Origin: Gammaproteobacteria bacterium
GTDB lineage: Bacteria; Pseudomonadota; Gammaproteobacteria; Immundisolibacterales; Immundisolibacteraceae
NCBI GenBank assembly: GCA_003526065.1
Contig: DQBD01000048.1
Span: forward strand, 6,840-20,142
Direction: 5' to 3'
Length of the DNA: 13,303 nucleotides
Made by a program: the position numbers and the translations under genes. The notes under the pieces were generated by a model that was not told where the DNA came from, did no database searches, and saw only the letters and a list, made by a program, of their open reading frames with translations. How positions within the stretch are numbered: position 1 is the stretch's first letter; the number at the start of each line of letters is the position of its first letter. Positions 1 to 6,633 of this stretch are shown here, piece after piece.

Positions 1-933
1 GGCTATCCGGATCAGTTCTGCAAGGAAAACTACAACCTGACCCGGGTGCCGCGCGTGGAGTCCTACCGTGGGTTCGTGTTCGCGTCGCTCAGCGACGAGG
101 TGCCGACGCTGTCCGAGCACCTGCGCGATGCGCGCGTGATGCTGGACATGATGGCGGATCAGGGCGGCGACGAGGGCCTTGAGGTGTTGCGTGGCCACTC
201 CACCTACACCTACGACGGCAACTGGAAACTGCAGGCCGAGAACGGTGTGGACGGCTACCACGTGCACGGCTTGCACGTGAATTTCGCCATGACCACGCAG
301 AACCGTGAGCGGATCCGTGCGGGCGACAATCAGATCAAGTCGATGGACGTGTCGCAGCTGGGCAACCTTGAGGCCGGTTTCTTCGACTTCGGCAACGGTC
401 ACGTGGTGCTGTGGGGCGACTGGCCCAATCGCGGCGACCGGCGGCCCAACTTCCACATGTACGACACGTGGAGCAAGGAATTCGGCGAGGTTTACACCCA
501 CTGGATGATCGGCAAGCTGCGCAACACACTGATCTATCCGAATGTGTTTCTGATGGACCAGATGTCGTCGCAGATTCGCGTGTTTCGACCGATTGCCGTG
601 GACAAGACCGAGGTCACCATCTACGCCATCGCGCCGAAGGGCGAGTCGCCCAAGATGCGGGCTCACCGCATTCGCCAGTACGAGGACTTCTTCAATGCCT
701 CGGGCATGGCCACGCCGGATGACCTGAGCGAGTTCTCCTACGCGCAGCACGCCTACCAGGGGCGCCTGGCGCGCTGGAACGACCTCACCCGTGGCGTGAA
801 GTTCCTGACCAAGGGGCCGGACGAGCGTGCCAAGGCGCTGGGCATCAACCCCGATTACAGCGGCGGCAAGGTGGAAGACGAGGGCATTTTCCTGGCGCAG
901 CACCGGCACTGGCTGAATGCCATGCAGAAGTGA
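1..933 (+). CDS. Rieske aromatic-ring-hydroxylating dioxygenase, alpha subunit (5'-truncated)
   Basis: This is the catalytic large-subunit part of a two-component Rieske non-heme iron dioxygenase of the benzoate/anthranilate type, which adds O2 across an aromatic ring in the cytoplasm. The frame is open from base 1, so the first GTG at 46 is internal. The 310 visible residues lack the N-terminal Rieske domain, which lies left of the window. The mononuclear iron site is complete: D84-x2-H87-x4-H92 (DGYHVHGLH), and the third ligand is probably D241 in ATPDDL, matched by recalled alignment to Asp362 of naphthalene dioxygenase. The stretch PNVFLMDQ followed by IRVFRP is typical of BenA/AntA relatives. 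A matching beta-subunit gene follows after a 96-nt gap that contains a strong stem-loop, so the two probably form a hexamer. The family call is firm. The substrate (benzoate, anthranilate or another aryl carboxylate) cannot be told from sequence. Confidence 0.93.
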   Translation, partial: GYPDQFCKENYNLTRVPRVESYRGFVFASLSDEVPTLSEHLRDARVMLDMMADQGGDEGLEVLRGHSTYTYDGNWKLQAENGVDGYHVHGLHVNFAMTTQNRERIRAGDNQIKSMDVSQLGNLEAGFFDFGNGHVVLWGDWPNRGDRRPNFHMYDTWSKEFGEVYTHWMIGKLRNTLIYPNVFLMDQMSSQIRVFRPIAVDKTEVTIYAIAPKGESPKMRAHRIRQYEDFFNASGMATPDDLSEFSYAQHAYQGRLARWNDLTRGVKFLTKGPDERAKALGINPDYSGGKVEDEGIFLAQHRHWLNAMQK

Positions 934-939
934 CCGGCC

Positions 940-966
940 CGGCGGGGTGCCTCAGGCGCCCCGCCG
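940..966 (+). other. Strong intercistronic stem-loop between dioxygenase alpha and beta genes
   Basis: Arms 940-951 and 955-966 pair over 12 bp (11 Watson-Crick pairs plus one U-G) around a 3-nt loop, starting 7 nt after the alpha stop codon. No T-run follows, so it does not look like a full intrinsic terminator. It may protect the alpha mRNA 3' end or lower beta expression. The folding is read directly from sequence; the role is inferred. Confidence 0.55.
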
Positions 967-1029
967 TCGACCGGGCACGTCTGAGGCCCCGGCTCCCGTC
1001 AACTCGTATGAACTTGAAAGGCAAAGACC

Positions 1030-1518
1030 ATGGATGACGTCGCGCGTTGCGCCGACCTGCTCTACACCGAAGCCCGTCTGATCGACCGCCAGGCGTGGGA
1101 CGACTGGCTGGCACTGTACCTGCCGGAAGCCGAATTCTGGATTCCGGCCTGGGAGTCGGAGCACAGCTACATCACCGATCCGCACAACGAGATCTCGCTT
1201 ATTTATTACGCCGACCGCAGCGGTCTTGAGGATCGTGTGTTCCGCCTGCGCACGGGCATGTCGTCGGCGTCCGTGCCGTTGCCGCGTACCAGCCACATGG
1301 TTGGCAACGTGCAGGCGCGCAAGCTGGAGAATGGCGACTTCGCCGTCGACGCCAGCTGGCAGGTGACGTATTTCAAGCACAAGAAGACGCACTTCTTTGC
1401 CGGCCAGTACGAGTACGTTTTGCGTCCGCAGAGCGATGGCAGCCTGCGCATCGCCAAGAAGAAGATCATTCTCATCAATGATCTGATTCCCGAGGTGCTG
1501 GACTTCTATCACGTCTGA
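1030..1518 (+). CDS. Rieske dioxygenase beta (small) subunit, anthranilate/benzoate-dioxygenase type
   Basis: This is the structural small subunit of a ring-hydroxylating dioxygenase, with an NTF2-like cone fold and no cofactor. It packs with the alpha subunit encoded just upstream. The 162-residue length is normal for the BenB/AntB group. Recognisable family stretches are YTEARLIDRQAWDDWLALY near the N-terminus, then SLIYYADRSGLEDRVFRLRTG at about residues 56-76 followed by PRTSHMVGNV. The second block is very close to what I recall of the anthranilate dioxygenase small subunit. The ATG at 1030 is preceded by a weak purine stretch (GAAAGG). The upstream ATG at 1008 is out of frame and stops after nine codons. 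It is the only beta-subunit gene in the window, although three alpha genes are present. The family assignment is secure; the substrate is not known. Confidence 0.93.
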   Translation: MDDVARCADLLYTEARLIDRQAWDDWLALYLPEAEFWIPAWESEHSYITDPHNEISLIYYADRSGLEDRVFRLRTGMSSASVPLPRTSHMVGNVQARKLENGDFAVDASWQVTYFKHKKTHFFAGQYEYVLRPQSDGSLRIAKKKIILINDLIPEVLDFYHV

Positions 1519-1536
1519 TGGCCGCCAGCCGGCGGC

Positions 1537-1542
1537 GGGGAG
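1537..1542 (+). promoter_or_regulatory. Ribosome binding site fixing the start of the NMT1-like gene
   Basis: GGGGAG lies 6 nt before the ATG at 1549. This favours that ATG over the in-frame TTG at 1543, which directly abuts the motif. Confidence 0.6.
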
Positions 1543-1548
1543 TTGGCG

Positions 1549-2442
1549 ATGGATGTCGTGAACTGGGGCACGCCGCCGGTTGGTCTGTTCAACTTTCCGA
1601 TCGAGCAGTGGCAGCGCGAGGGCCGGTTCGCGGCCCGCGGCCTGGACCTGAGCCTGTCGAGCCACCTCACCGGCGAGGAGTACGGCGCCCGCATCCGTGA
1701 GGGCGCCTACGACATGGGTCAGATCGGTACGCCGGTGTTTCTGCCGGCGGCGGTAGGTTCGCGCGAGTACGCTGTGGTCAGCGTCGGGTTTTGTGATTTC
1801 GCCCCGTTTTACCTGGTCGCTGCGCCCGAGGTGCAGCGCCTGTCCGATTGCCGCGCAGAGGCGGTGGTCATCAACAAGCGCATGACCTGTCCAGGCAGTC
1901 TGCTGGAGTGGCACGCCCGGCAGGAAGGGCTGGCCGCCGATGATTTCGACGTCGTCGAACTCATGAAGGACAGCGCCTTCGACAACTATGGCCAGGCCTT
2001 CGCCGATGGCGTCGAGAAAGGTGCCTTTCGTATCGGCATCCTGTACGAACCGTACGTGAGCCTGATCGAGCGCCGGCACGGTTGGCGGGTGCTGGCCGAT
2101 TACGCCGACCTGCTTCGACCGGCCAACTACGGCATTCTTCTGTACGCCCGCCGGCGCTGGATCGAGGAGCGTCCGGAGCTGGTGCGGCGCACGGTGGGCG
2201 CCTATTTCGAGGCGATCGCCGATGCCTGTGAGCATCCGGCGGCACTGCGCCCGTTCGCCGGGCAGCTGCCGTTCGTGAGCGAGGACGACATCGAGCGGGC
2301 CATGCAGCGCGAACGGCGCCATTGGCGGCGTGAGCCCAGTCTCGATTGGGCGTTCCTGAAGCGGGTGGAGCAGGAGTTGGTCACCCAGCGTCGCGTGCCG
2401 GCGGATTACGACATCCGCGATTACGTTGCGGCGACCTGGTAG
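1549..2442 (+). CDS. NMT1/THI5-like (type 2 periplasmic-binding-protein fold) protein without signal peptide
   Basis: The 297-residue product resembles the NMT1/THI5/SsuA-like group of type 2 periplasmic-binding-protein folds. Its first strand (VNWGTPPVGLFNFP) begins almost at residue 1. A segment GAYDMGQIGTPVFLPAA at about residues 49-65 matches the ligand-lobe pattern of substrate-binding proteins, and the C-terminal third is helical and charged. No signal peptide or lipobox is visible and no ABC permease or ATPase lies nearby, so export and transport are unlikely. Cytosolic members of this fold include 4,5-dihydroxyphthalate decarboxylase, so a decarboxylase or another enzyme, or a ligand sensor, is possible in this aromatic operon. 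The gene starts 30 nt after the beta-subunit stop and ends 10 nt before the next gene, so it is co-transcribed with the dioxygenase. The fold call is moderately sure; the function is unknown. Confidence 0.75.
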   Translation: MDVVNWGTPPVGLFNFPIEQWQREGRFAARGLDLSLSSHLTGEEYGARIREGAYDMGQIGTPVFLPAAVGSREYAVVSVGFCDFAPFYLVAAPEVQRLSDCRAEAVVINKRMTCPGSLLEWHARQEGLAADDFDVVELMKDSAFDNYGQAFADGVEKGAFRIGILYEPYVSLIERRHGWRVLADYADLLRPANYGILLYARRRWIEERPELVRRTVGAYFEAIADACEHPAALRPFAGQLPFVSEDDIERAMQRERRHWRREPSLDWAFLKRVEQELVTQRRVPADYDIRDYVAATW

Positions 2443-2452
2443 GCCGGCCGTC

Positions 2453-3334
2453 ATGCAGCTGGGCTTCGTCGGCGTAGGTGTGATGGGGGTGCCCATCGTG
2501 CGGCATCTTGTTGGCGCCGGTCATGCCGTGAAGGCGTTTGACGTGTCGGCGGCCGCGCTCGACAAGGCCGGTGCCGTCGGTGCCGGGATCGCGCGCTCGG
2601 TCGGCGATGCCGCCGCCGGGGCGCAGGTGGTGTTCGTGGCGGTCTCCAACCAGGAGGTTCTCGCCGAGGTCCTGAGCCAGGCGGATGGCATTTTCGAGCG
2701 CGCGGCGCCCGGCGCCGTGGTGGTGGATCTGGGCACCACGGCGCCGCCGCGCTGCCGGGCCCTTGCGGAACAGGCACGGGCCGCCGGCATGCACTATGTC
2801 GACGCACCCTTGAGTGGCTCCGCGCCGTGGGCCGAGGCGGGCACGCTGGCGGTGATGGTGGGGGCCGAGCCGACGGCCTTCGACACCGTCAGGCCGCTCC
2901 TGGAGACCTTCGGCGGCAGCATTTTCCATCTCGGGCCACCCGGTAGCGGGCAGATCGCCAAGCTGTGTCACCAGTTGGCGTTCATGGGCACGCTGGTGGG
3001 TTTGAGCGAGGCGGTGGTGCTCGGCGAGCGCTGCGGCATCGACGGTGTGCAACTCATGGACGTGCTCGGCGCCTGCGTGTCGCCGCGGCACGTGCTGGAT
3101 TTCTACAAGCCCAAGCTGGCGGCGCGGCCGTTCGGCGAGGGCCCGACCGGGCTGGGCATCTTCTACAAGGACCTGAAGGCGGTGCGGGAGCTGTCGCAGC
3201 AGGATGCGGGACTCACGCTGCCGCTGGGGGACGCGCTGCTCGGGTTGTTCCAGCAGGCCATGGATGCTGGTTACACGAATTTCGATCCGTTCGGGTTGAG
3301 CGAGCTGATCGAAAAGGGCGTGATCCGCCGCTGA
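2453..3334 (+). CDS. 3-hydroxyisobutyrate dehydrogenase-like NAD(P)-dependent beta-hydroxyacid dehydrogenase
   Basis: This 293-residue protein belongs to the beta-hydroxyacid dehydrogenase family (HIBADH, tartronate semialdehyde reductase, 6-phosphogluconate-dehydrogenase-like). These enzymes interconvert beta-hydroxyacids and aldehyde or keto acids in the cytoplasm. The N-terminal Rossmann motif is G6-V-G-V-M-G (FVGVGVMG). The substrate-binding block DAPLSGSAPWAEAGTL spans residues 117-132, and the catalytic lysine is K170 in GSGQIAKLCHQL. The usual Asn four residues after this lysine is Gln174 and its neighbour is His173, which departs from the K-x-x-N-N family pattern. The ATG at 2453 is preferred because the Rossmann strand begins right after it. 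No good Shine-Dalgarno is visible, but the preceding stop lies 10 nt upstream, so coupled translation is likely. It is the last gene before the shared terminator. The substrate is unknown. Confidence 0.9.
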   Translation: MQLGFVGVGVMGVPIVRHLVGAGHAVKAFDVSAAALDKAGAVGAGIARSVGDAAAGAQVVFVAVSNQEVLAEVLSQADGIFERAAPGAVVVDLGTTAPPRCRALAEQARAAGMHYVDAPLSGSAPWAEAGTLAVMVGAEPTAFDTVRPLLETFGGSIFHLGPPGSGQIAKLCHQLAFMGTLVGLSEAVVLGERCGIDGVQLMDVLGACVSPRHVLDFYKPKLAARPFGEGPTGLGIFYKDLKAVRELSQQDAGLTLPLGDALLGLFQQAMDAGYTNFDPFGLSELIEKGVIRR

Positions 3335-3347
3335 CGGGCCGACTGTG

Positions 3348-3385
3348 GACACAAAAAAGGCGCCTCGCGGCGCCTTTTTTGTGTC
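3348..3385. terminator. Bidirectional intrinsic terminator between convergent operons
   Basis: Arms 3348-3364 and 3369-3385 form a perfect 17-bp inverted repeat around a 4-nt loop (TCGC). The GC-rich core GGCGCC is flanked by six A on the left and six T on the right. Each strand therefore shows a GC stem followed by a T-run, the classic two-way Rho-independent terminator. It lies in the 66-nt gap between the HIBADH-like stop (3334) and the end of the oppositely oriented ketopantoate-reductase-like gene (3401). Confidence 0.95.
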
Positions 3386-3400
3386 GAACACCGGGCCACA

Positions 3401-4399
3401 TCAATCCAGGTAGGCATCCTGGGTCTTGACGATGCGGTACACCGATTCCAGTACCGGTACCTCGAGGTTAAGTTCCGCCGCCTTGTCCAGGAACGGCTTC
3501 AGCAGGTAGTCGACCTCGGTCTTCTTGCCGCGGATGACATCCTCGTGCATGGACGTGCGCCCGCGCATGCCCTGCTGCTTGAGGCGCTCGCCGAGCTTCA
3601 TCATCATCGCCACGCCGCCTTCGAAGTCGAGTTCGTTCAACTCCTTGAACTGCGACATCGGCGCGTAGAAGTTCTGCGGCGTGTAGCCCATGGCGCCGTA
3701 GACGCGCAGGAAGTCCTTGGCCAGCGCCACGTAGTGCTCGGCGCCCTGGCGGATCAGCAGGCCGTCCTGGAAGTACAGGCGAAGGCCCAGCGTGCTTACC
3801 GACCAGCCGGAGGCAGTGCCGATCTGCACCAGCTTTTCCCACAGTACCTGCATGATGTTGGGGACCGAGCGGGCTTCCAGCCCGGCGCGGGTGAAGGCCT
3901 CGGCCAGCGCCTCGGTACGCGGGCTGGTGCCGCCGTCGAGTTCACCGAACCAGGCGGTGATCGGCGTGGTGAGCGGGTTGCTTGCCACGCCCGGCTCGTG
4001 CAGCGTGCCGCCCTCGATGGTGGAGGCGCCCACTACCTTGTCGCGGCCGGCCCACTCGCGCAGGCGTTCTTCCTTGCCGATGCCGTTTTGCAGCGAGAAC
4101 ACGTTCTTGCAGCGGGCCTTGAGGCCCTCGGCCTGGGCCAGCGCGGTTTCGGTGTCCTTGCCCTTGACCAGGATGATCAGGTGGTCGAATTCGCCTTCCG
4201 CTTCGTCGGGCGTGGTGACGGCGCTGAGGTTCTCGCGGACCAGGTGGTCGCCGCGTACGCCGCTGATTTTCAGTCCCTGGGTGTTGACCGCGTCGGCGTG
4301 GGCCTGGCGGCAGATGAGGGTGACGTCCTCGCCGGCCTTGGCCAGGTAGCCGCCAATGACCGAGCCGAGCCCGCCGGCCCCGAGAATGACAAAGCGCAT
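3401..4399 (-). CDS. Ketopantoate reductase (PanE/ApbA) family oxidoreductase
   Basis: This 332-residue protein has the two-domain fold of 2-dehydropantoate 2-reductases, which use NADPH to reduce a 2-keto acid. G7-A-G-G-L-G12 is the nucleotide-binding motif. Asn105 (LQNG), Lys189 (WEKL), Ser283 (TSM) and Glu295 (KTEVDY) match E. coli PanE Asn98, Lys176, Ser244 and Glu256 by recalled alignment. The two Asn that follow the lysine in housekeeping enzymes (KLxxNxxxN) are Ile193 and Ser197 here. The protein is about 30 residues longer than E. coli PanE. These differences and its place as the last gene of an aromatic operon argue against a role in pantothenate synthesis and for a catabolic 2-keto or 2-hydroxy acid. 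AAGGAA lies 6 nt before the ATG. It starts 29 nt after the cytochrome gene. The family is certain; the substrate is not. Confidence 0.9.
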   Translation of the reverse strand: MRFVILGAGGLGSVIGGYLAKAGEDVTLICRQAHADAVNTQGLKISGVRGDHLVRENLSAVTTPDEAEGEFDHLIILVKGKDTETALAQAEGLKARCKNVFSLQNGIGKEERLREWAGRDKVVGASTIEGGTLHEPGVASNPLTTPITAWFGELDGGTSPRTEALAEAFTRAGLEARSVPNIMQVLWEKLVQIGTASGWSVSTLGLRLYFQDGLLIRQGAEHYVALAKDFLRVYGAMGYTPQNFYAPMSQFKELNELDFEGGVAMMMKLGERLKQQGMRGRTSMHEDVIRGKKTEVDYLLKPFLDKAAELNLEVPVLESVYRIVKTQDAYLD

Positions 4400-4428
4400 G
4401 TTGATTCCTTAGGGTTGGGTTGAGAGGG

Positions 4429-4998
4429 TCACTTCTTGCGCCGGCGGCGCACCAGTAACGTGATGAGCAGCGCCAGCACGACGACGGTCGGCACGATGAC
4501 CGTGAACAGGCGCGGCTTGATGCCGAAATTCCAGATCTGTTCCAGTGTCGGCGGATGGGCGTAGGCGCCCCCCGGGTGCTCCGGTGGTATGGCGTCGGCC
4601 GGGGTGTTGCGCACGTAGGTGACAAGACGCTCGAGTTCGGCGTCGGTGATGTCGGTCGGGCGCAAGGGCGGCATGCCCAGCAGGCCGTTGCGCACGACGT
4701 ATGCAACGTATTCCGCCGGCAGATCCTGTCGGTTCAGGATCACCGACTGGGCCTCACCCTTGGTCAAGGCCAGTTTGGCCGTGCCGGGGTGGTCCAGGCC
4801 GGGGGCATGGCAGGCGCGGCAGAACTGCACGAACAGCTCCTCGCCGGTGCGTTCGCCTACCGGCGTGGCCAGCTCCGCCGGTGGGCTGACGGCGGCGTCG
4901 ACCACGCCGGTTTCGTCGGCCGCATGCGTCCAGCCGGCCCAGGAAAAGCCCAGCAGGGCGGCGCCGGCCAGCTTCGCGATCGTTGTTATGCGGGTCAT
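4429..4998 (-). CDS. Membrane-anchored c-type cytochrome, likely electron acceptor of the adjacent flavoprotein
   Basis: This is a 189-residue monoheme class I cytochrome c. A signal peptide covers about residues 1-26 (MTR, hydrophobic core, then THA before ADE). The heme motif is C60-R-A-C63-H64, and the probable axial Met is M109 in GLLGMPPLRP. A C-terminal transmembrane helix at about 165-183 is followed by RRRRKK, which places the heme domain in the periplasm and the tail in the cytoplasm. The open frame runs upstream through the flavoprotein gene, but only the ATG at 4998 gives a signal peptide, and AGGGGA lies 6 nt before it, overlapping the flavoprotein TGA. The 11-nt gap recalls pchC/pchF of p-cresol methylhydroxylase, where the cytochrome accepts electrons from the flavoprotein. 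PchC is smaller and soluble, so the tail anchor is unusual. The partner role is inferred from position. Confidence 0.9.
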   Translation of the reverse strand: MTRITTIAKLAGAALLGFSWAGWTHAADETGVVDAAVSPPAELATPVGERTGEELFVQFCRACHAPGLDHPGTAKLALTKGEAQSVILNRQDLPAEYVAYVVRNGLLGMPPLRPTDITDAELERLVTYVRNTPADAIPPEHPGGAYAHPPTLEQIWNFGIKPRLFTVIVPTVVVLALLITLLVRRRRKK

Positions 4999-5009
4999 TT
5001 CCGGTCCCC

Positions 5010-6581
5010 TCAGTACCGCGGGCCGGTCCAGTTGGACGGCCAGATGCCGGACTTGCCCGGCGACAGGATGCCGTTGGGATCCAGTGCATCCTTGATGCGC
5101 TGGTTCACCTTGCGCAGCGCATCGTCCTGGCCGTCGTACATGTCGGCAATGATGTCCATGTAGGTGAGGTTGGCCTTCAGTTCGCCGTAGCCGTGGGCCT
5201 TGGCGATGGCCACCAGTTCGCGCGAACAGGCGTCGGCACGCTGGCGGGCGTCTTCGTCGCGCGGGTCGAACATGACCATGATCAGCGTGATCATGGTGCG
5301 GAACATGGCCACTTCCTCGCAGATCATGTCGAACCCGTGCCTGTTCAACAGTTCCTTGAAGATGGTGAACATTTCCCACGCGTTCTTGCCGGTCATGGCC
5401 GCCATGGGCGTGAAGTTCAGGTGCCCGCCGCCGTCCCAGTTGACCAGGTTGAACTCGGTCATGTTGGGCTCGCCGCGCATCAGCTTCTCGCGGTAGTTCC
5501 AGCCGGCGTCGTCGGCCGGGCGGTCACCGTCCAGGTACACCTTGGCGCCGGGAATGCGCGTGAGCTCGTGCTGCACCATCTGCCAGGTCATCTCGACGTT
5601 CTCGGGCAGGCCGTACAGGGCGCCGTACAGGTTCCACATGCCAAGGTCCAGCTCATCGGCCACTTCGCGCCAGCGCGAATCCGGAATGACGCCGGGCTTG
5701 TCCCACAGGTCCTTGCGCAGGCGCTGCACCGAGGCACTGTAGGAGATGTGTTCGATCACCGCGCCGTTCTGGATGATCATGTTCATCTTCAGCGGCCGCA
5801 GGATGTCCATCAGCGGCTTGATGTCTTCCTCGTTCTGGTAGGTCACCATGAACGGCTTGTAGGCCGGTGGTTTCGGCATGAGCCAGAAACCCATCTTGGT
5901 GACGATGCCGAAGTTGCTCTGCGAGAAGATGCCGTCCACGTAGGGGCCGAAGCCGTACTTGAACAGCTGCCAGCTGTTGTTGCCGGGCAGGGCGCCCATG
6001 CCGGTACGCAGCAGCTGGCCATCGGCCAGCAGCACTTCCATGCCACAGGAGAACAGGAGGTGGTCGGCATACGGCGTGTAGCCGGCGCCGTGCTCGAGCG
6101 CGTTGCCGATCACGCCGCCCCAGCCGGGGGCGGCACAGTCGATCCACAGCTGATAGCCCTTTTCCTGCAGGTGCTGGTAGAGCTGGTAGTACGACACGCC
6201 CGGTTCGACCAGGCAGTAGCCGGATTCCTCGTTGACCTCGAGGATGCGATTCATGCGCTTGAGGTCGAGCACCAGGTAGCCGGCCTGCTTCGGGGCCGGT
6301 CCGCCATAGGCGAAGTTCTTGCCGTTGCCGTAGGTCCACAACGGCAACTTGTATTTGTTGGCCACCTGCAGCACGCCCTGCACCTCCGCCACCGAGGCGG
6401 CTGAAATGGCGGCCGACGGCATGCGGCTTTCGGGCGGCACGGCCGACATGTGGTCCAGGTAGGGTTGCAGGTCACCCTCGGGGTTGCTGAAAACCCAGTT
6501 GGCGCCGACGATGGAGCGAATCTCGGCCAGCGCGGACTGGAAGTCCTCGCGGGCTACGCCAGGCGGCAGGTACTCGGGCAT
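5010..6581 (-). CDS. VAO/PCMH-family FAD-linked oxidase or dehydrogenase (4-cresol/vanillyl-alcohol oxidase-like flavoprotein)
   Basis: This 523-residue flavoprotein belongs to the vanillyl-alcohol oxidase/p-cresol methylhydroxylase family, which oxidises benzylic carbons. The N-terminal FAD domain carries VANKYKLPLW, NFAYGGPAP and EPGVSYYQL. LRTGMGALPG, FSQSNFGIVTKMGFWLMP and C-terminal DPNGILSPGKSGIWPS are family signatures. By recalled alignment to VAO, His387 (GGGHLNF) sits at the covalent FAD residue His422, and Tyr92 matches phenol-binding Tyr108. Tyr503-Arg504 are replaced by Leu468-Lys469 (GELKANL) and Asp170 by Ala151. A 4-alkylphenol substrate is therefore doubtful. The upstream in-frame ATG at 6587 directly abuts AAGGAG, whereas the ATG at 6581 has 6-nt spacing and is preferred. 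The cytochrome gene 11 nt downstream suggests a dehydrogenase rather than an O2-using oxidase. No signal peptide is visible. The family is certain; the substrate is open. Confidence 0.92.
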   Translation of the reverse strand: MPEYLPPGVAREDFQSALAEIRSIVGANWVFSNPEGDLQPYLDHMSAVPPESRMPSAAISAASVAEVQGVLQVANKYKLPLWTYGNGKNFAYGGPAPKQAGYLVLDLKRMNRILEVNEESGYCLVEPGVSYYQLYQHLQEKGYQLWIDCAAPGWGGVIGNALEHGAGYTPYADHLLFSCGMEVLLADGQLLRTGMGALPGNNSWQLFKYGFGPYVDGIFSQSNFGIVTKMGFWLMPKPPAYKPFMVTYQNEEDIKPLMDILRPLKMNMIIQNGAVIEHISYSASVQRLRKDLWDKPGVIPDSRWREVADELDLGMWNLYGALYGLPENVEMTWQMVQHELTRIPGAKVYLDGDRPADDAGWNYREKLMRGEPNMTEFNLVNWDGGGHLNFTPMAAMTGKNAWEMFTIFKELLNRHGFDMICEEVAMFRTMITLIMVMFDPRDEDARQRADACSRELVAIAKAHGYGELKANLTYMDIIADMYDGQDDALRKVNQRIKDALDPNGILSPGKSGIWPSNWTGPRY

Positions 6582-6587
6582 CGACAT

Positions 6588-6593
6588 CTCCTT
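6588..6593 (-). promoter_or_regulatory. Ribosome binding site deciding the flavoprotein start
   Basis: AAGGAG touches the ATG at 6587 with no spacer but lies 6 nt before the ATG at 6581. Translation most likely begins at 6581, which removes the first two residues of the longer form. Confidence 0.65.
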
Positions 6594-6596
6594 GTC

Positions 6597-6618
6597 GCCG
6601 GCCGTGGGCCGGCTTTTT
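6597..6618 (+). terminator. Hairpin with T-run on the strand opposite the operon
   Basis: Arms GCCGGCC (6597-6603) and GGCCGGC (6607-6613) form a perfect 7-bp stem with a 3-nt loop, and five T follow on the plus strand. On the coding (minus) strand the stem is preceded by A, so it would not stop operon transcription there. It could end antisense transcripts or form an mRNA stem just before the flavoprotein ribosome binding site. The structure is seen; the role is inferred. Confidence 0.35.
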
Positions 6619-6633
6619 GGTTGAAAGCTGCGC

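Noticed and set aside
1008..1037. Nine-codon open frame just before the beta subunit start, considered as a leader peptide
   Set aside because: It has no clear ribosome binding site or regulatory codon run, and such short frames are expected by chance.
952..2496. Long open frame on the minus strand opposite the beta subunit and NMT1-like genes
   Set aside because: It has no recognisable domain, low-complexity composition typical of antisense frames in GC-rich DNA, and it overlaps two well-supported genes.
4999..5379. Upstream extension of the cytochrome c open frame
   Set aside because: The extra residues are an out-of-frame reading of the flavoprotein C-terminus. The signal peptide and ribosome binding site both point to the ATG at 4998.
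4983..6404. Long plus-strand open frame opposite the flavoprotein gene
   Set aside because: It is an antisense shadow without family motifs; the minus strand encodes a full VAO-family protein.
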